DNA of 64,000 nucleotides. Source: Onchocerca volvulus. Taxonomy: Eukaryota; Nematoda; Chromadorea; Rhabditida; Onchocercidae. Position 1 is the first letter of the stretch. Every line of letters begins with the position of its first letter. Shown piece after piece: positions 11,013 to 22,453 of the stretch. The stretch lies in contig HG738139.1 in assembly GCA_000499405.2 (NCBI GenBank), positions 11,060,616 through 11,124,615 of the forward strand, read 5' to 3'. The position numbers and the translations under genes were made by a program. Below the pieces are notes generated by a model. It saw only the letters and a list, made by a program, of their open reading frames with translations, was not told the origin of the DNA and did not search any database.

Positions 11013-12820
11013 ATTTTTTCATCTTTGTAAGAAAGAAATGTATAAAGGTATTAATATTAAAATTTGATCATAGAAGTTGACATTAAATTAAAAGAATAAA
11101 TTTACCTTCGATATATTTAATGGAAACACAATTAGCGATTATTGTAAAATACCACACTAAACCGACATGCATTGTTTCGGGAAAAAATAATAAATGGTCT
11201 CTAATCAATATCTGCCATTTACAATGCTTTTTTTTTTTTTGTTTCCATAAATTAAGAAAAAATGGAAAATTTACATGTAGTAAATTAAATTTAAAAGTTT
11301 TTCAAATTATTAAGTGATACCATGAATTTTAATTGTTCATTAAGCAATTAATTGCAAAGTTATCAATTTTCTTGCAAAAATTTTTTTCTTTTTTTTTTGG
11401 TAAATGTTTATCAGCTTATCATTCACTGCACCTGTTAATTATATTTTTGCTGCATTATTATTCCATATTTCATTCATCGATTTCCATTTAAATGATGGAA
11501 ATTGATTAATCATTTTCATTTCTATCATTTTTGCATTGATTTGGTAAAAATTTTATAATTATTTAACAAATTTCAGGAAGGATTTTCTAAATCGATAAAT
11601 TTTTATTTATTGAAATTTCTCATAATTGCTTTATTTAAGTACCATAAATATCTAAGATTTAAGATTTCGAAAATTCATGAATGGAAGCATTTGAAAATCC
11701 TAAAAGGAAGCTAACGTTAATTAAATAATTAAATAATAATTGTTTATTCGAGAGTTAATAAACATTCAAAATATAGCGGGAAAATCCAAATCTAGAAAGA
11801 ATGAAATGAAAAAAATTATGAGATGTGTTGGTGATGTGTCTTCGGAGATTGTCACATTGTTGTAAAGATACAAATACCTAATTACCTGGATAAAGGTAAT
11901 TCGTTTTTTGTTTTTTTTTTTTTGCACAGTTCTTGCTTCCCTTCTTTCGTTACCATTTCTTTTTCCCTCCTCTTCCCAGGTGTCTGAAAGAAATAAAACT
12001 TTTATTCCTTAGTTTGTCTTATTTCTTTCCAAGTCGTACAAATCCAATTTTATATATAGTCGAAATAAACTTTTGAAAGTCTCGAGATATAGTCAAATTT
12101 TCAGGATACAATCAGTAATCTCGAGATGTGACTTAGTTTTCGGGCCAAAATATCAAAATGTTTCCCTTTTTACAAATTTTCGAAATGCAAAATTTAAACG
12201 AATTTTTTGCAGAGACGAATTTTGTCCTTTTGTTTTTTCGTTTTTTTTTTTTTTTTTTTCGAACTTTGTGTATTTTTTAATATTTTTTTTTTGAGCTTCG
12301 TCTATTTTTAAATATTTTTGTTGTTTGTTTTTTATTTTTTTTTATTTTTTGTTTCTTTTTAGTATTTTTTGAGGATTATTTTAGTTATATTTATGTAGTT
12401 GATATATATATATATATATATATGTTTAAATTGCTATTTATATATCATTGTATAATGGAAGAATGGAAATAAACAAGTGTTTGAATTTTAATTTTTCCTT
12501 TTTATATTATTAATTAAACTGCATATTCATATTTCAATTAAATAATTTCAATCGATTAACTTTGTAACTTCCCATCATTCAATACAGTGCTTTCATTCTT
12601 CTTATCGATAATATTATATTTGATTTGTTTTAATTCCATAAAATAATTTCAGTAATTAGAAGATCATATTCATTCCTACATCTTTTCTGCAATCATCTAT
12701 AAATTGAAACGAATTTTTGCAAAAAAAAGAAAGGAAAGAGGTATATTTATTTCTTCATTATTTTAATTTTCTATTAAAATTATATATTATTTATAAAATT
12801 TCGATTTTTTAATCCTTCTT
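11013..12820. other. Intergenic, upstream flank of the prolidase gene
   Basis: AT-rich with T-runs at about 12240-12330 and a (TA)n run at 12402-12423. I see no TATA-type or other promoter that can be assigned with confidence. Confidence 0.6.
12402..12423. repeat. (TA)n microsatellite
   Basis: About 11 uninterrupted TA units, roughly 410 bp upstream of the prolidase start codon. Confidence 0.95.
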
Positions 12821-12835
12821 TTTTTTAGCAGAAAG
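12815..12835 (+). promoter_or_regulatory. Probable trans-splice (SL) or 5'-UTR splice acceptor for prolidase
   Basis: A T-rich tract runs into TTTTTTAGCAG, with AG at 12827-12828 and CAG at 12829-12831, only 4-7 nt before the ATG. In nematodes this arrangement typically marks where a spliced leader is added. It could alternatively be an ordinary cis 3' splice site from an upstream non-coding exon. Confidence 0.55.
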
Positions 12836-15800
12836 ATGTCTTTTACAATGGGAAATGAAACTTTTACCGTAGCGGCTAAATTATTCGCACAAAATCGAAC
12901 ACGTCTAGTGGAAATGTTGAGAAATAAAGTTCAAACTGGAAGTATTATATTGTTAAAAGGTGGCATTGAACAAAATCGTTATAATACTGATGCTTTGGAT
13001 CTTCCATTTCGACAAGTTTAATTTTTTGCTTTACGTTGAAATTTTTTTTACATCATATTTTGACGTATTATTTATGTTGTATTTGTATATAATATTTAGG
13101 GTGTAACTTTTCATCGATAATTCCATGTTTTATATTTTAATGTCTATCTTTTTCACTCAATTTTTAAATTTTTTGCTTTCTACAGGAATCGTATTTCTTT
13201 TGGACTTTTGGAGTACATGAAAGCAATTGTTTTGGTGCAATAGATATTGATTCCGGAAGATCATTTCTTTTCCTTCCACGATTACATCCTGATTATGTCA
13301 TTTGGCATGGAAAGTATGTTTTTTTCCGAATTGATCACCGGATCCAGTTGTAAATCTTATATATAATGAAGTAATAATATTGGAATATCTACTTGAAATT
13401 TTCAGGAAAGCTACGATGATACGATTGTAAATTGACAAATATAAAGCTAAATTGTAGAAAATTGTTCATTTTACTGGAATATAAATTGAAATAAACAATT
13501 TGAGAAATAATACTATCAATTTCAAATCCTGTATTAATATACCGTCAGAAATTAAATAAATTATTACTGGATAATTTTAAATAACTTTCAGATTGGTACC
13601 AGAAGAAGTATGAAATTGATGAAGTACATTCAATGATAAAAATATTATCATTGATTACTTTCACTTTTTTTCCTGCTTTTTGAGGATTTAAAAATGTGAC
13701 TAATTTTTCTTTCTAAAAACATTCCAAATGTTTGAAAACCAAATGTTTCCAGGATTTATAATGAAGATTGGTACCAGAAGAAGTATGAAGTTGATGAAGT
13801 ACATTTCAACGACAAAAATACTATCATTGAAACACTAACAAATTTACATGCAAAACAACTATTATTGCTGGTAAAATTTTGCTTTTATATTATACCATTT
13901 ACTGACAATTGTTAGTTGCAATTAAATATCTTTAAAAAAAACTTTTTTGTTGAAAAAAAAAGTTCATTAAATCATAAGAAGTATAATGATAATTTGATCA
14001 TTTAATTATATGATAATAATATCTTTTCAATTTACAAAAATTATTTAAGAATAATACATCATATCAATCTTATATAATTATTACTATATTAATTTTGAAT
14101 AAATTTTTTTCAATATAAATAATATGAATTATTTTTTTTTTTCAGAAAGCCTACAACTCGGATAGCAATGAAATCTTGGAACCACCAACTATTGATGGAT
14201 TAAATAAGTAGGAAATTTACATTTTACTTTTTGCAATAATATAATAAATATTTGTCATACATAACCTAAGACTGGAATATTTTAGAGAGAAAAAAAAAGT
14301 TTCTTGACCAGAATTATAAATTTCTGATGATAGGATGAATCATTCCTCGTGGTGTAATAATGATGCTATTTAGTAAATATATTATTGCTTTAGGAAATTA
14401 TTTCTAAAGAAATTATTTTTAACAAAATTTATTCGTAAGAATGAATGATGAAGATTAGCAGATAAGGGTTTTTTTTTTTAATGCAAATTAAATGCATCAT
14501 ATTCGATTCAAATGATGGTAACTTTTGGTGACAGTAACTTTTGAAGGTGTCAGTAAGTTTTGTTTTAGTTTTCCTTGTGATACATCGATATTGTATCCAG
14601 TTATGGCTGAACTTCGTGTTTTCAAGACTGATCAAGAACTTAATGTTATGCGTTACGTTTGCAAGGTATTTTTGAACTTTAGAGTTTTCTGCAGATTTAA
14701 ACAAGAATTTAAATATATTAAAAAATTTCATTGGTAATAAATATATCAAAAGATGGTAACAACGCTGGTATAAGTAATAATGGCTTAATTAGTTGATATG
14801 TTGGTAATATAAATCGATAACAATCATTATATTAGTTAAAAAAAAAGTTACTGTTTCATTTGTTTAATCTATGATAAAGTTTAACACTTGTGTGTTTCAT
14901 TGCTACAAAGTTCATATGATATGATTAATATATTTTGCACACATCAAGGCAATAAAAGATATACTTATGAAAAATTTGAATTTAAAATTTTCAAAACTTT
15001 TAGGATCGGAATTAAAAACTTTTCAGGTAGCATCAGAAGCACATAAAGCGGTAATGAAAGCAGCGAGACCTGGAATGTATGAATATCAGTTGGAAAGGTA
15101 TCAAATTTAAGTTTCCTTCTTTAGATCAGTAGAATTTTGTGCTTTCAATTCATAAATGTTATTACTTTTGTTGTTGTTTAACGACTTAAAATTTCGAGAA
15201 AAGTATGTTTAATTTCATTCCGAATAATTTCAATTTTCAAATTTATCTGTTTATTGAAATTTACTTTTTAATTTCATGGTAAAACTAGTGCACAATTCCT
15301 ATTGCTTTTTGTTTTGATATCATCTTCTTCAATCGAATATGCCTTATTTTTCAGTATGAATATATCTAAACAATGCACGCATTATGAAAGAAAACAAACA
15401 TAGTTGTAATTTATTGAATTGTGAAATAAGACACCATTTCAAATTAAACTTCATTGCTTATCAAAGGATAAGCAGGTCGTTGATAAGAACTACGAATTGT
15501 TCTAAATTCAATATTTAAATAAAAAATCAAATCTGATATTTAAACAAAAAAATATTGTAATTTAAAGAACATGAAGATGATAATGGTCATTTCAGCTTGT
15601 TTCGGCATCATTGCTATTATCACGGAGGATGTCGGCATTTAGCTTATACATGTATCGCTTCATCGTAAGTTTTACATATATATATAATATTATTGATTAA
15701 TTTGCATTTTAAAATAATTTTAAAGTAAATTTGAATTTTACCATTTTTGAAAAAATTACAACAAAACCAAATTTTTTGACTCTTTCATTTACTAAAGATT

Positions 15801-18800
15801 CATTACTTTAGTGGATACAATAGTTCAATCCTACATTATGGCCATGAAAATGCACCAAATAGCAAAGAAATCATCGATGGTGACCTTTGCTTATTTGACA
15901 TGGGTCCCGAATATAATTGTTATGGTTTGTTGATCAATTTTATCCTTGTGAAATATTTATTAAACAGGAAAGAAAAGAATGAATGATTGGATTAAGAGAA
16001 TAGAAATTTGTCTTCAATCGTCAATTTCGAATGGAAAAAATTTTATCATTTTTCTCACTCCCATTTTGGTGTATATTTTTTTTTTAGGTAGAAAATGTTT
16101 CAATATTCTTTTTCTATGTTTCTTTTCCTTTTTTGCTATTTATTTTAGCATCAGACATTACAACAACATTTCCATGCAATGGCAAATTTACAGAGAAGCA
16201 AAAAATTATTTACAACGCTGTTTTAGCTGCAAATAGAGAAGTATTTAAAACTGCTCAACCAGGCAAGTTTCTTTATTTGTTACTCTTTAAAGATTGTTAT
16301 AATTAAGCTTGAAGAAATAATTATTCTTTTAATCAGTTGTTGAATCAGTGATTGCTTGACTTAATTAATTTTTGATTAATAATTAATAATAAAAATTATG
16401 ATTTACTAAAAAATCATGATTCACACATTTTAGATACTCTTATTTATATTCATGTGTCTTTTTTCCTTATTTTTAGTGATTAATTTCAACTTTTAATACC
16501 ACTTGTAATACCACTTACATTTAACCGTAAAAATTTATTTCAGTTCTTAATCCAACCCTAATTTCGTATTTAGCTTCAATTCATAATTACTGCATTAATT
16601 TTAGCAATGCATGAATTGCAATGTTATTCTCCAAAATTCCAACATTTAATAATTGATGTAAGATGGATTAGATTCAGGATATTTGAGAAATCTCAGGAAT
16701 TGGAAGACAATAATAATAATTCAAAATTTTAATTTACAGTTTTGGTTTTTAAAAAAAATCAGAAAAAATTTTTGTTAAAGTATCTTTTACGTCAAACTTA
16801 TTTCAATCTAAAGTACAGAAGTCATTCATAATGAATGGTATGAAACAGTAATAAGTTTTAAAATTTTAGTTTGCAATTTCTTATCTTTTAAATCAAAATC
16901 TTTTTTTCATATAATTTAACTTCGATCTGTTTGATCGATCAAAGTTAAATTATATGAAAAAAATTACTTTTAATTAAGTCTTAAGTTATGCGTAAAAAAT
17001 CATGAAGAAGAAAAAAAATTCTAATCTATGATGAAATATAATCCATTTCTATTCTTTTTCCGAATATGATAAGTAAATAATTTTTTTTTTTTTTTTTTTT
17101 TTTTTGCAGGAATACAATGGGATGAAATGCATAAATTAGCAGAAATGATCATACTATCACATTTACGAGATGCTGGAATATTGAAAGGCGATCTGGAAAA
17201 AATGATGGAAGCACGGATAGGTGCGATATTTATGCCTCATGGATTGGGACATTTCATGGGACTTGATGTGCATGATTGTGGCGGTTATCTTGGAGTTAGT
17301 TATCAATATCTTTCTGTTATGTATGGGAAAAAGTTTTAAAAACAAAAAATTGGAAAAAAAATTTGCACCAAGTTTGGAATTATTTCGAGATTTTAATTTT
17401 TTCCATATATCTATATAAATATAAATATTTTACATAATAAAGTATAAAAATATTCAAATGATTTAAATGCAATTATATCATGAATACATATAAATATATG
17501 TGCAATTCCAAATTAATATTAGTATTTCTGATTATTCAAAAGTATTAATACTAATTTGTGATTGTATGGTTTCTAAAATTTTGAAATCTAGATCATCTGT
17601 CATCCAAGTAATATATTGTTTTGGGTATCCCGGGAAGAAAGGATATCTCAAAATTTTAGAATCATCATTTGTCAAGAAATTTCAATTTCAATATTATGAA
17701 AATGTAAATAGTTCAATGCATTTTTTTTTTTTAATATAATTCGGATTATGTTCAAATCGTCGTATTATCTTGGATTTGCTGCTAAATTGCACGGAGTAAG
17801 AGTAAATTTCAGGATGCTAAACCTCGATCAACACTACCAGGCCTTAAGGCTTTACGTACAACACGTGCCTTACAAGAACGAATGGTGATAACTATCGAGC
17901 CAGGATGTTATTTTATCGATACGGTACTTTTTAAACTTAGATTAATTTTCAAATAATATAAAGTCAAACAAAAAGCAATGCAGTAAATAATTTATATTAT
18001 TTATTTATTAATTTCCTTTCGAATTTTGTTAGATTTGAATTTTCATTTATATGTTAAATTTACTTTTTATTTTTAAGACAATTTGATTTTCATCTGTTGT
18101 AATTTACTTCCCAATCAGCGTTATTTAAACTACTTTCATTTACCTTTACAAAACTTTTGATTATAATATTTATAAGATTTTCAAATTTCAGCTACTAGAT
18201 GCTGCACTTAATGATCCGATACAAAAGAAATTTATTGTCAAAGAAAAGCTAGACGATTTCAGAGGTTTTGGTGGAGTAAGTTTTTTATTTTTCTAAAAAA
18301 TTTACTTTTGTTCGGTAGGTTATTTTCTATCCTAGAAAAGCAATACTCTAATGGGATTATAAAGCAATGAAATAATAGAAAAAAAATTTTTTTTTGCTTT
18401 TTTTACACTGATACAGCAACAGCAACAATTCGGAGTTCAAAGCAACACAGAAGTAGCAACAATCTAACAATTTAATTGAGCAATATTTATCCGAGCGACG
18501 AAAGAAAGAATAACCCAGTAATCAATTTGACTGGATATTCTCTGGTAATTGTTTTTTTGGAAAAGAAAAAAAAGCAAAATTGTTTGTTACGAAAGATTTT
18601 TCGTAACAAACAATTATCAGAGAATATCCAAGTAAATTGATCACTGAATTATTCTTTCCTTTGTCTCTCGTATGAACACTGCTCAACTGAATTGCCGGAT
18701 TGTTGCTACTGCTGTCTCGCTTTACGTGTTTAGTGATTGAATAAGATATATATGCGTGTTTAGCAATTGAATAAACTATATGCTTTTGCTTAGCGATAAA

Positions 18801-19326
18801 ATTAGAATATAGTGTGTGTCAGCGAAAAATAAAAATTGGAGAAAAAATCTGATTGAATTGTTGCTATTGCTATGTCATAATTCGAAATTGAAACAAGTGA
18901 AGTGAAAGAGAAACTGATTATGCAGAAATGATCTAAATAATAATCGTACAAGTGAAAAGAAGCATTCTTCTCTAATTAGATTTCACTAGATGATCTATTT
19001 TTTAGCAAAAATTTCCCACTTATCATATATTAGATCAAATTAGATTCAATTAATTTCAATAAAGTTGCAAGATTTTATACCTGAATTCAATTTTAAACGT
19101 TATCTTTATAAAATTATTAATTATAAACAAATCGAACTGTTACTTTTGCTTCATTTTAATAATAGAAATTATTGTAATAGTTAGCATCTATCCGAAATTA
19201 ATTATTGTTTTGATTAAGGTACGAATTGAAGACGATATAGTAATCTGGGCAAATGGCAATGAACGTATGAGCAATGTACCGCGAACTGTGGATGAGATCG
19301 AACAGTTCATGTCCGAAAGACAATAA
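12836..19326 (+). CDS. PEPD: Xaa-Pro dipeptidase (prolidase, peptidase D), 13 exons, 479 aa
   Basis: This cytosolic metallopeptidase (M24, 'pita-bread' fold) splits dipeptides with C-terminal proline. Exons: 12836-13015, 13186-13313, 13753-13870, 14146-14207, 14569-14665, 15027-15097, 15596-15664, 15812-15924, 16149-16262, 17110-17294, 17813-17923, 18192-18275, 19219-19326 (stop TAA). They total 1440 nt and stay in frame. The N-terminal domain (about 1-175) starts [10 protein letters not shown] and contains YFFWTFGV and [10 protein letters not shown]. The catalytic domain keeps all five metal ligands: D271 (CLFDMG), D282 (ASDIT), H365 ([10 protein letters not shown]), E408 (TIEPGCYF) and E448 (VRIEDD), plus the substrate-side LHYGH at 249-253. 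Length is close to human PEPD (493 aa). The ATG lies just after a likely splice acceptor. Oddities: intron 9 has a GC donor, intron 2 holds a decayed copy of exon 3, exon 5 has tandem acceptors, and intron 12 contains a foldback element. Function is secure and the protein looks intact. Confidence 0.95.
13590..13654 (+). pseudogene. Decayed partial copy of prolidase exon 3 inside intron 2
   Basis: This 65-nt stretch matches exon 3 at 13765-13830 nearly base for base, with about four substitutions and one missing T. It is preceded by an apparent 3' splice site, CTTTCAG, ending at 13591. If used from there the reading frame would meet a stop within about eight codons, and the missing T would shift the frame in any case, so it is not a working alternative exon. 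It looks like a local tandem duplication of exon sequence. Confidence 0.88.
14518..14568 (+). repeat. Short tandem repeats carrying multiple acceptors before prolidase exon 5
   Basis: Three successive copies of a GTAACTTTTG(A)GGTGNCA-like unit occur at 14518-14533, 14534-14552 and 14553-14562, each ending or joined at CAG. The AG at 14567-14568 (GTTTTAG) gives a gap-free alignment with the prolidase family. The CAG ending at 14553 would add five residues (KFCFS) in frame. Both could be used. Confidence 0.6.
16901..16963. repeat. 22-bp perfect hairpin in prolidase intron 9
   Basis: The left arm 16901-16922 (T7 CATATAATTTAACTT) and the right arm 16942-16963 are exact reverse complements with a 19-nt loop. 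A small CGATC/GATCG pairing lies inside the loop. It could be a very short foldback relic. Confidence 0.9.
18410..18720. mobile_element. Foldback (long inverted-repeat) element, non-coding, MITE-like
   Basis: Two imperfect inverted arms meet at about 18594-18599. TTGTTTGTTACGAA (18580-18593) faces TTCGTAACAAACAA (18600-18613). Outward from the axis, left-arm segments match the reverse complement of the right arm: GGATATTCTCT, the ATCAATTT region, AAAGAAAGAATAA, and GTAGCAACAATC near 18452. The left arm has an extra ~30-nt insertion and a longer outer end (CAGCAACAGCAACAATTCGG). There is no open frame, so it would be non-autonomous. It lies in intron 12 of the prolidase gene. Target-site duplications were not identified. 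Confidence 0.8.
18721..18785. repeat. Two-copy short direct repeat beside the foldback element
   Basis: The phrase CGTGTTTAG(T/C)(G/A)ATTGAATAA occurs twice, about 30 bp apart, each followed by an A/T-rich TATATG. A related GTGTTTAGCAAT is also present near 8990, next to the foldback-like fragment there. Confidence 0.6.
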
Positions 19327-20099
19327 ACAATTATTGATCCAGTTGATCAAACTTCATTCCAGAAATCTTATATAACCGAATAATTTAAAAGTAACTAGTC
19401 CGGTGAAAACTTGAATTCATGATTATTAAAATTGTCGATGATTGAAAATATAATGCATAAATCTTCATGACATTCTTTACAAAGATCTTGATTTTCGCTA
19501 TTGAAAATGGGAAAAATGAAGGAATTTATTTCGATTAGGAATTGAGTTCAAAAAAATTTTTAAAAGAAAGAAAATGAAATTAGAGAAGGAGATAAGCGGA
19601 AATAGGAAGTTAAATCTTTCCAGTCACTTATGTGAATTGAATGTAACCATCAGATTGTTATTTTGTTATAGAAGTTTTATCAATTTCTCTCTGTTATCAT
19701 CGACATGTTTTTATTATTTTCCAGTGTTATTATTACCGATTTATTAATCACGGATGCAATTAATCTTCACTTCATTAATTGAACTGTCGTTATCATAATT
19801 TTTAAATTATTATTTTGTTACTTTTAAATTATTGTTACTATTGTTTATAAACTATTGTTAATTTACTTTGTTTTATTTTTCAATTTATTATTACTTATTA
19901 TTTAATTGTTTTGTTTACTTTATAATTTTATCGAAGATTTTGTTCTAGCTTAAATCCTATTCGTTATATTAATTACTGCACCTCTCTTACTTTTTTTTTA
20001 CCATTTTATATATAAGTGATTATCATTTCTTATTAACTTTATTATAATATAAAATAAACATTTTTTTTGTCACTATAATAACTACTATAAACTGATATC
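19327..20099 (+). other. Downstream flank / probable 3' UTR of prolidase
   Basis: T-rich, non-coding sequence. AATAAA occurs overlapping the stop codon (19322-19327) and again at 20053-20058. The second, about 730 nt past the stop, is the more plausible poly(A) signal, because the Helitron remnant begins shortly after it. Confidence 0.45.
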
Positions 20100-20589
20100 A
20101 ATGATGTAATATCAACAGAGGCCGATGCAACTAGTCTATGGGGGGCTGGCCATGCTTCAGTGTCCGGCTCCAGCTAATCTATATGAATAGAAATGTCAAT
20201 GTTTGTTTGTTCAAAAATCTTAAATCTCCGAAAGTTCTTAAACACGCGTCTTATCTATATTAATTCAAAATCTTAGATATCGGGAATTCCTTACCTAGTG
20301 CTTTGAAATTTTGACACAATTCGCATTCGAATCCGTGCATGTTTTTACACACGCTTGCTGTAGCTCAATCTGGTTAACTGGAAAAAAAGAAAAGAGAAAG
20401 CGCATGCTTCTGGTGTTGGGAAAAAAACTGATATTGTAATTTGATTTTTAGTTTGGTTGGATTGGAGACTGATTCTTGCTATTGTGATTAGGCTAGGTCA
20501 GCAATAAGTGTGAAGAGGTTTTTTGTGTTTGTGTGACAGAGATGAATGCTGTTGAGAAATATTTTATTGATTGATGAAGAATGTTTCTT

Positions 20590-20775
20590 CGTAACAAACA
20601 ATCATCAGAGAACATCCAGGTAAATTAATCACTGGTTATTCTTTCCTTTGTCGATAATGGAGAAGAATACTGTTCAAGTGAATTGTGGGATTATTGTTAC
20701 TATTGTATTGTTTTGAACTGTCGAACTGGAACCCTCGGAACTCCGAACTATTGCTGTTGCTGCTTTAAGCTTCGT
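20590..20775. mobile_element. Half-copy of the foldback element inside the Helitron remnant
   Basis: It starts at TTCGTAACAAACAAT and continues ATCAGAGAA-ATCCA, GTAAATT, TTATTCTTTCCTTTGTC and GATTATTGTTACTATTG. It then reaches GGAACTCCGAACTATTGCTGTTGCTGC. The first part matches the right arm at 18600-18720. The last part matches the reverse complement of the outer left arm at about 18415-18450. It is therefore a single arm extending to the outer terminus, which helps define the element end. Confidence 0.75.
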
Positions 20776-20928
20776 CATCTATCTGTGAATTGGAATATTT
20801 TGATGGCAAACATGTTTATCGTCCCTTTGAAACTGTGTCGCGCCACTTGACCATTAGTATTTCTTGTTTACAATTATTGGCTTTATTTGACATCTTTCAG
20901 TTTTCGCTCACATCTAATATATTTAATT

Positions 20929-22453
20929 TCACAAAACTTGTAGGTATACAATATTTTTTGTTGTTCCATTGTCCCTGTAGATATAGAGATTGTCTGGTTT
21001 GCCGACTCTAGAACATGCAACATATAATTGTCCATGTGCGAAGCAATCCGTCTCTAGATCTATACCGCACAATTCCAAAGATTGACCCTGAGCTTTGTTG
21101 AGGGTGAATGCAAACGCCAATTGAATTAGGAATTGCAATCTCTTAAACTGAAATGGTATATCCGCTGAAATTATAGAGATGCGAGAAATAAAGATATCTT
21201 CATCTTTGAAAGGTCCTCTCAAGATTGTTGCCTCTTCAACATTGTTCGTTAAGGCCGCATGTCGTTGCAAAATTTTTGGCTGGTTGATATTTCGCAACAT
21301 GATAATTGGATGCGATTTTCAATTGCAGTACATGCGGTGGCATCCCTGACAGATTGAGTGAATTCAAAAATTCTGTTGGATAATTAACCGCTTCATCTGC
21401 TTCCACAACACTATCGAGGGACTTATATATGACTTCTCGCTTTGAATGTTAGACTGTATAATATTGTTAAGTTTGTCGACGTCTTTGTTCTTGCTGTATA
21501 ATATTGTTAAGTTTGTCGACGTCTTTGTTCTTGGTGGTATGAATAGCTCGTGTACTCAGCTAATCGTGATTCTCATAATTGGTTTGAATATCGGGAAATA
21601 ATTTTTCAACCAATTCTTCTTTTGACGTTACTAAATTGCAGAAATTGTGAAACAATGAATTTCCTGTGGTCAGATCAACCGGCATCTTTCCGTTCCCAAT
21701 TTCCACCAATTGATGTGAGAAAATCCCGGCTATGACCTTGGATCAAATTAGTATGTTTGTTTCGACTTCTTATTTGACTTTTTTGATCTATCGTTTTGCA
21801 GGTGGACACTCATATTGTAGTTAATTTTAACGTCTTTAAGTATCGTCACAAAGTAGAATATTTCAAGCAAGCATTTATTTCGTCCGCTTGAAAAATTACA
21901 GTAATATTTGCCTGAAATCTCCTGCAAGCAATATTAATGCGTTTCGAAATGGTCTAATATTTCCATACAGATCTTGCAATGATCGACCAAGAACTTCGAT
22001 GGATTTTTTGTGCGCCATTTTACATTCATTCTAAATAATAAGTTTGCATTTTTGCAATACTTTTCCCATGCCGGATGTTTTGAAATGTTGCATATCGGAG
22101 TTCCAATGAACTGCATGCTCAATGGCAATTTCAAAGTGGAATGAGCAGTTCTTCCACGTGGTAGCAATGTTGCAGCTATTCCGGACATGCAAAAACTAAG
22201 GCTATGCCATTTTGGGATGAATTGTTGCCATAATCAATCTAATTAGGAACGTTTTACCAGTTCCTCCTGGTCATCTGAAAAGAAGATTTCTCCAACTTCT
22301 TTATTGACATTTTGCATTATTTAGTCGCAAATGCCTTTTTGCTCAAATATTAACTTATGAATATTTGATTGTACACATGACAAAAGATCAGTTGTGTTGT
22401 AATTTCGTTACATCGAGCGAAGCAGCAGCAGATCGATTCGGTGATGGCATTCC
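20929..22453 (-). pseudogene. Helitron PIF1-like helicase, broken
   Basis: Read on the minus strand, helicase pieces appear in the expected order. They are GMPSPNR (22433-22453), Walker A PGGTGKT (22250-22270), GIAATLLPRGRTAHSTLKLP (within 21934-22188), GDFRQ (about 21908-21922), and a piece with ELVEKLFPDIQTNYEN near 21560-21620. The longest intact part is 123 codons (20929-21300) with [49 protein letters not shown] and KNIVY. Frames shift between blocks, there is an in-frame TGA right before Walker A (22271-22273), and a 40-bp tandem duplication interrupts the frame at 21454-21533. Family knowledge: this is the SF1 helicase C-terminal half of Helitron RepHel. It is clearly non-functional. 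Confidence 0.93.
21454..21533. repeat. 40-bp perfect tandem duplication in the Helitron relic
   Basis: The unit beginning CTGTATAATATTGTTAAG (21454-21493) is repeated exactly at 21494-21533. Perfect identity within an otherwise decayed coding relic implies a recent duplication or an assembly artefact. Confidence 0.95.

Noticed and set aside
14429..14749. Minus-strand 106-codon frame opposite prolidase exon 5
   Set aside because: It is a shadow of the confirmed + strand coding exon and flanking intron.
20325..20345. TTCGAATCC resembling a tRNA B box
   Set aside because: It lies in the probable Helitron 3' region, with no A box or cloverleaf around it.
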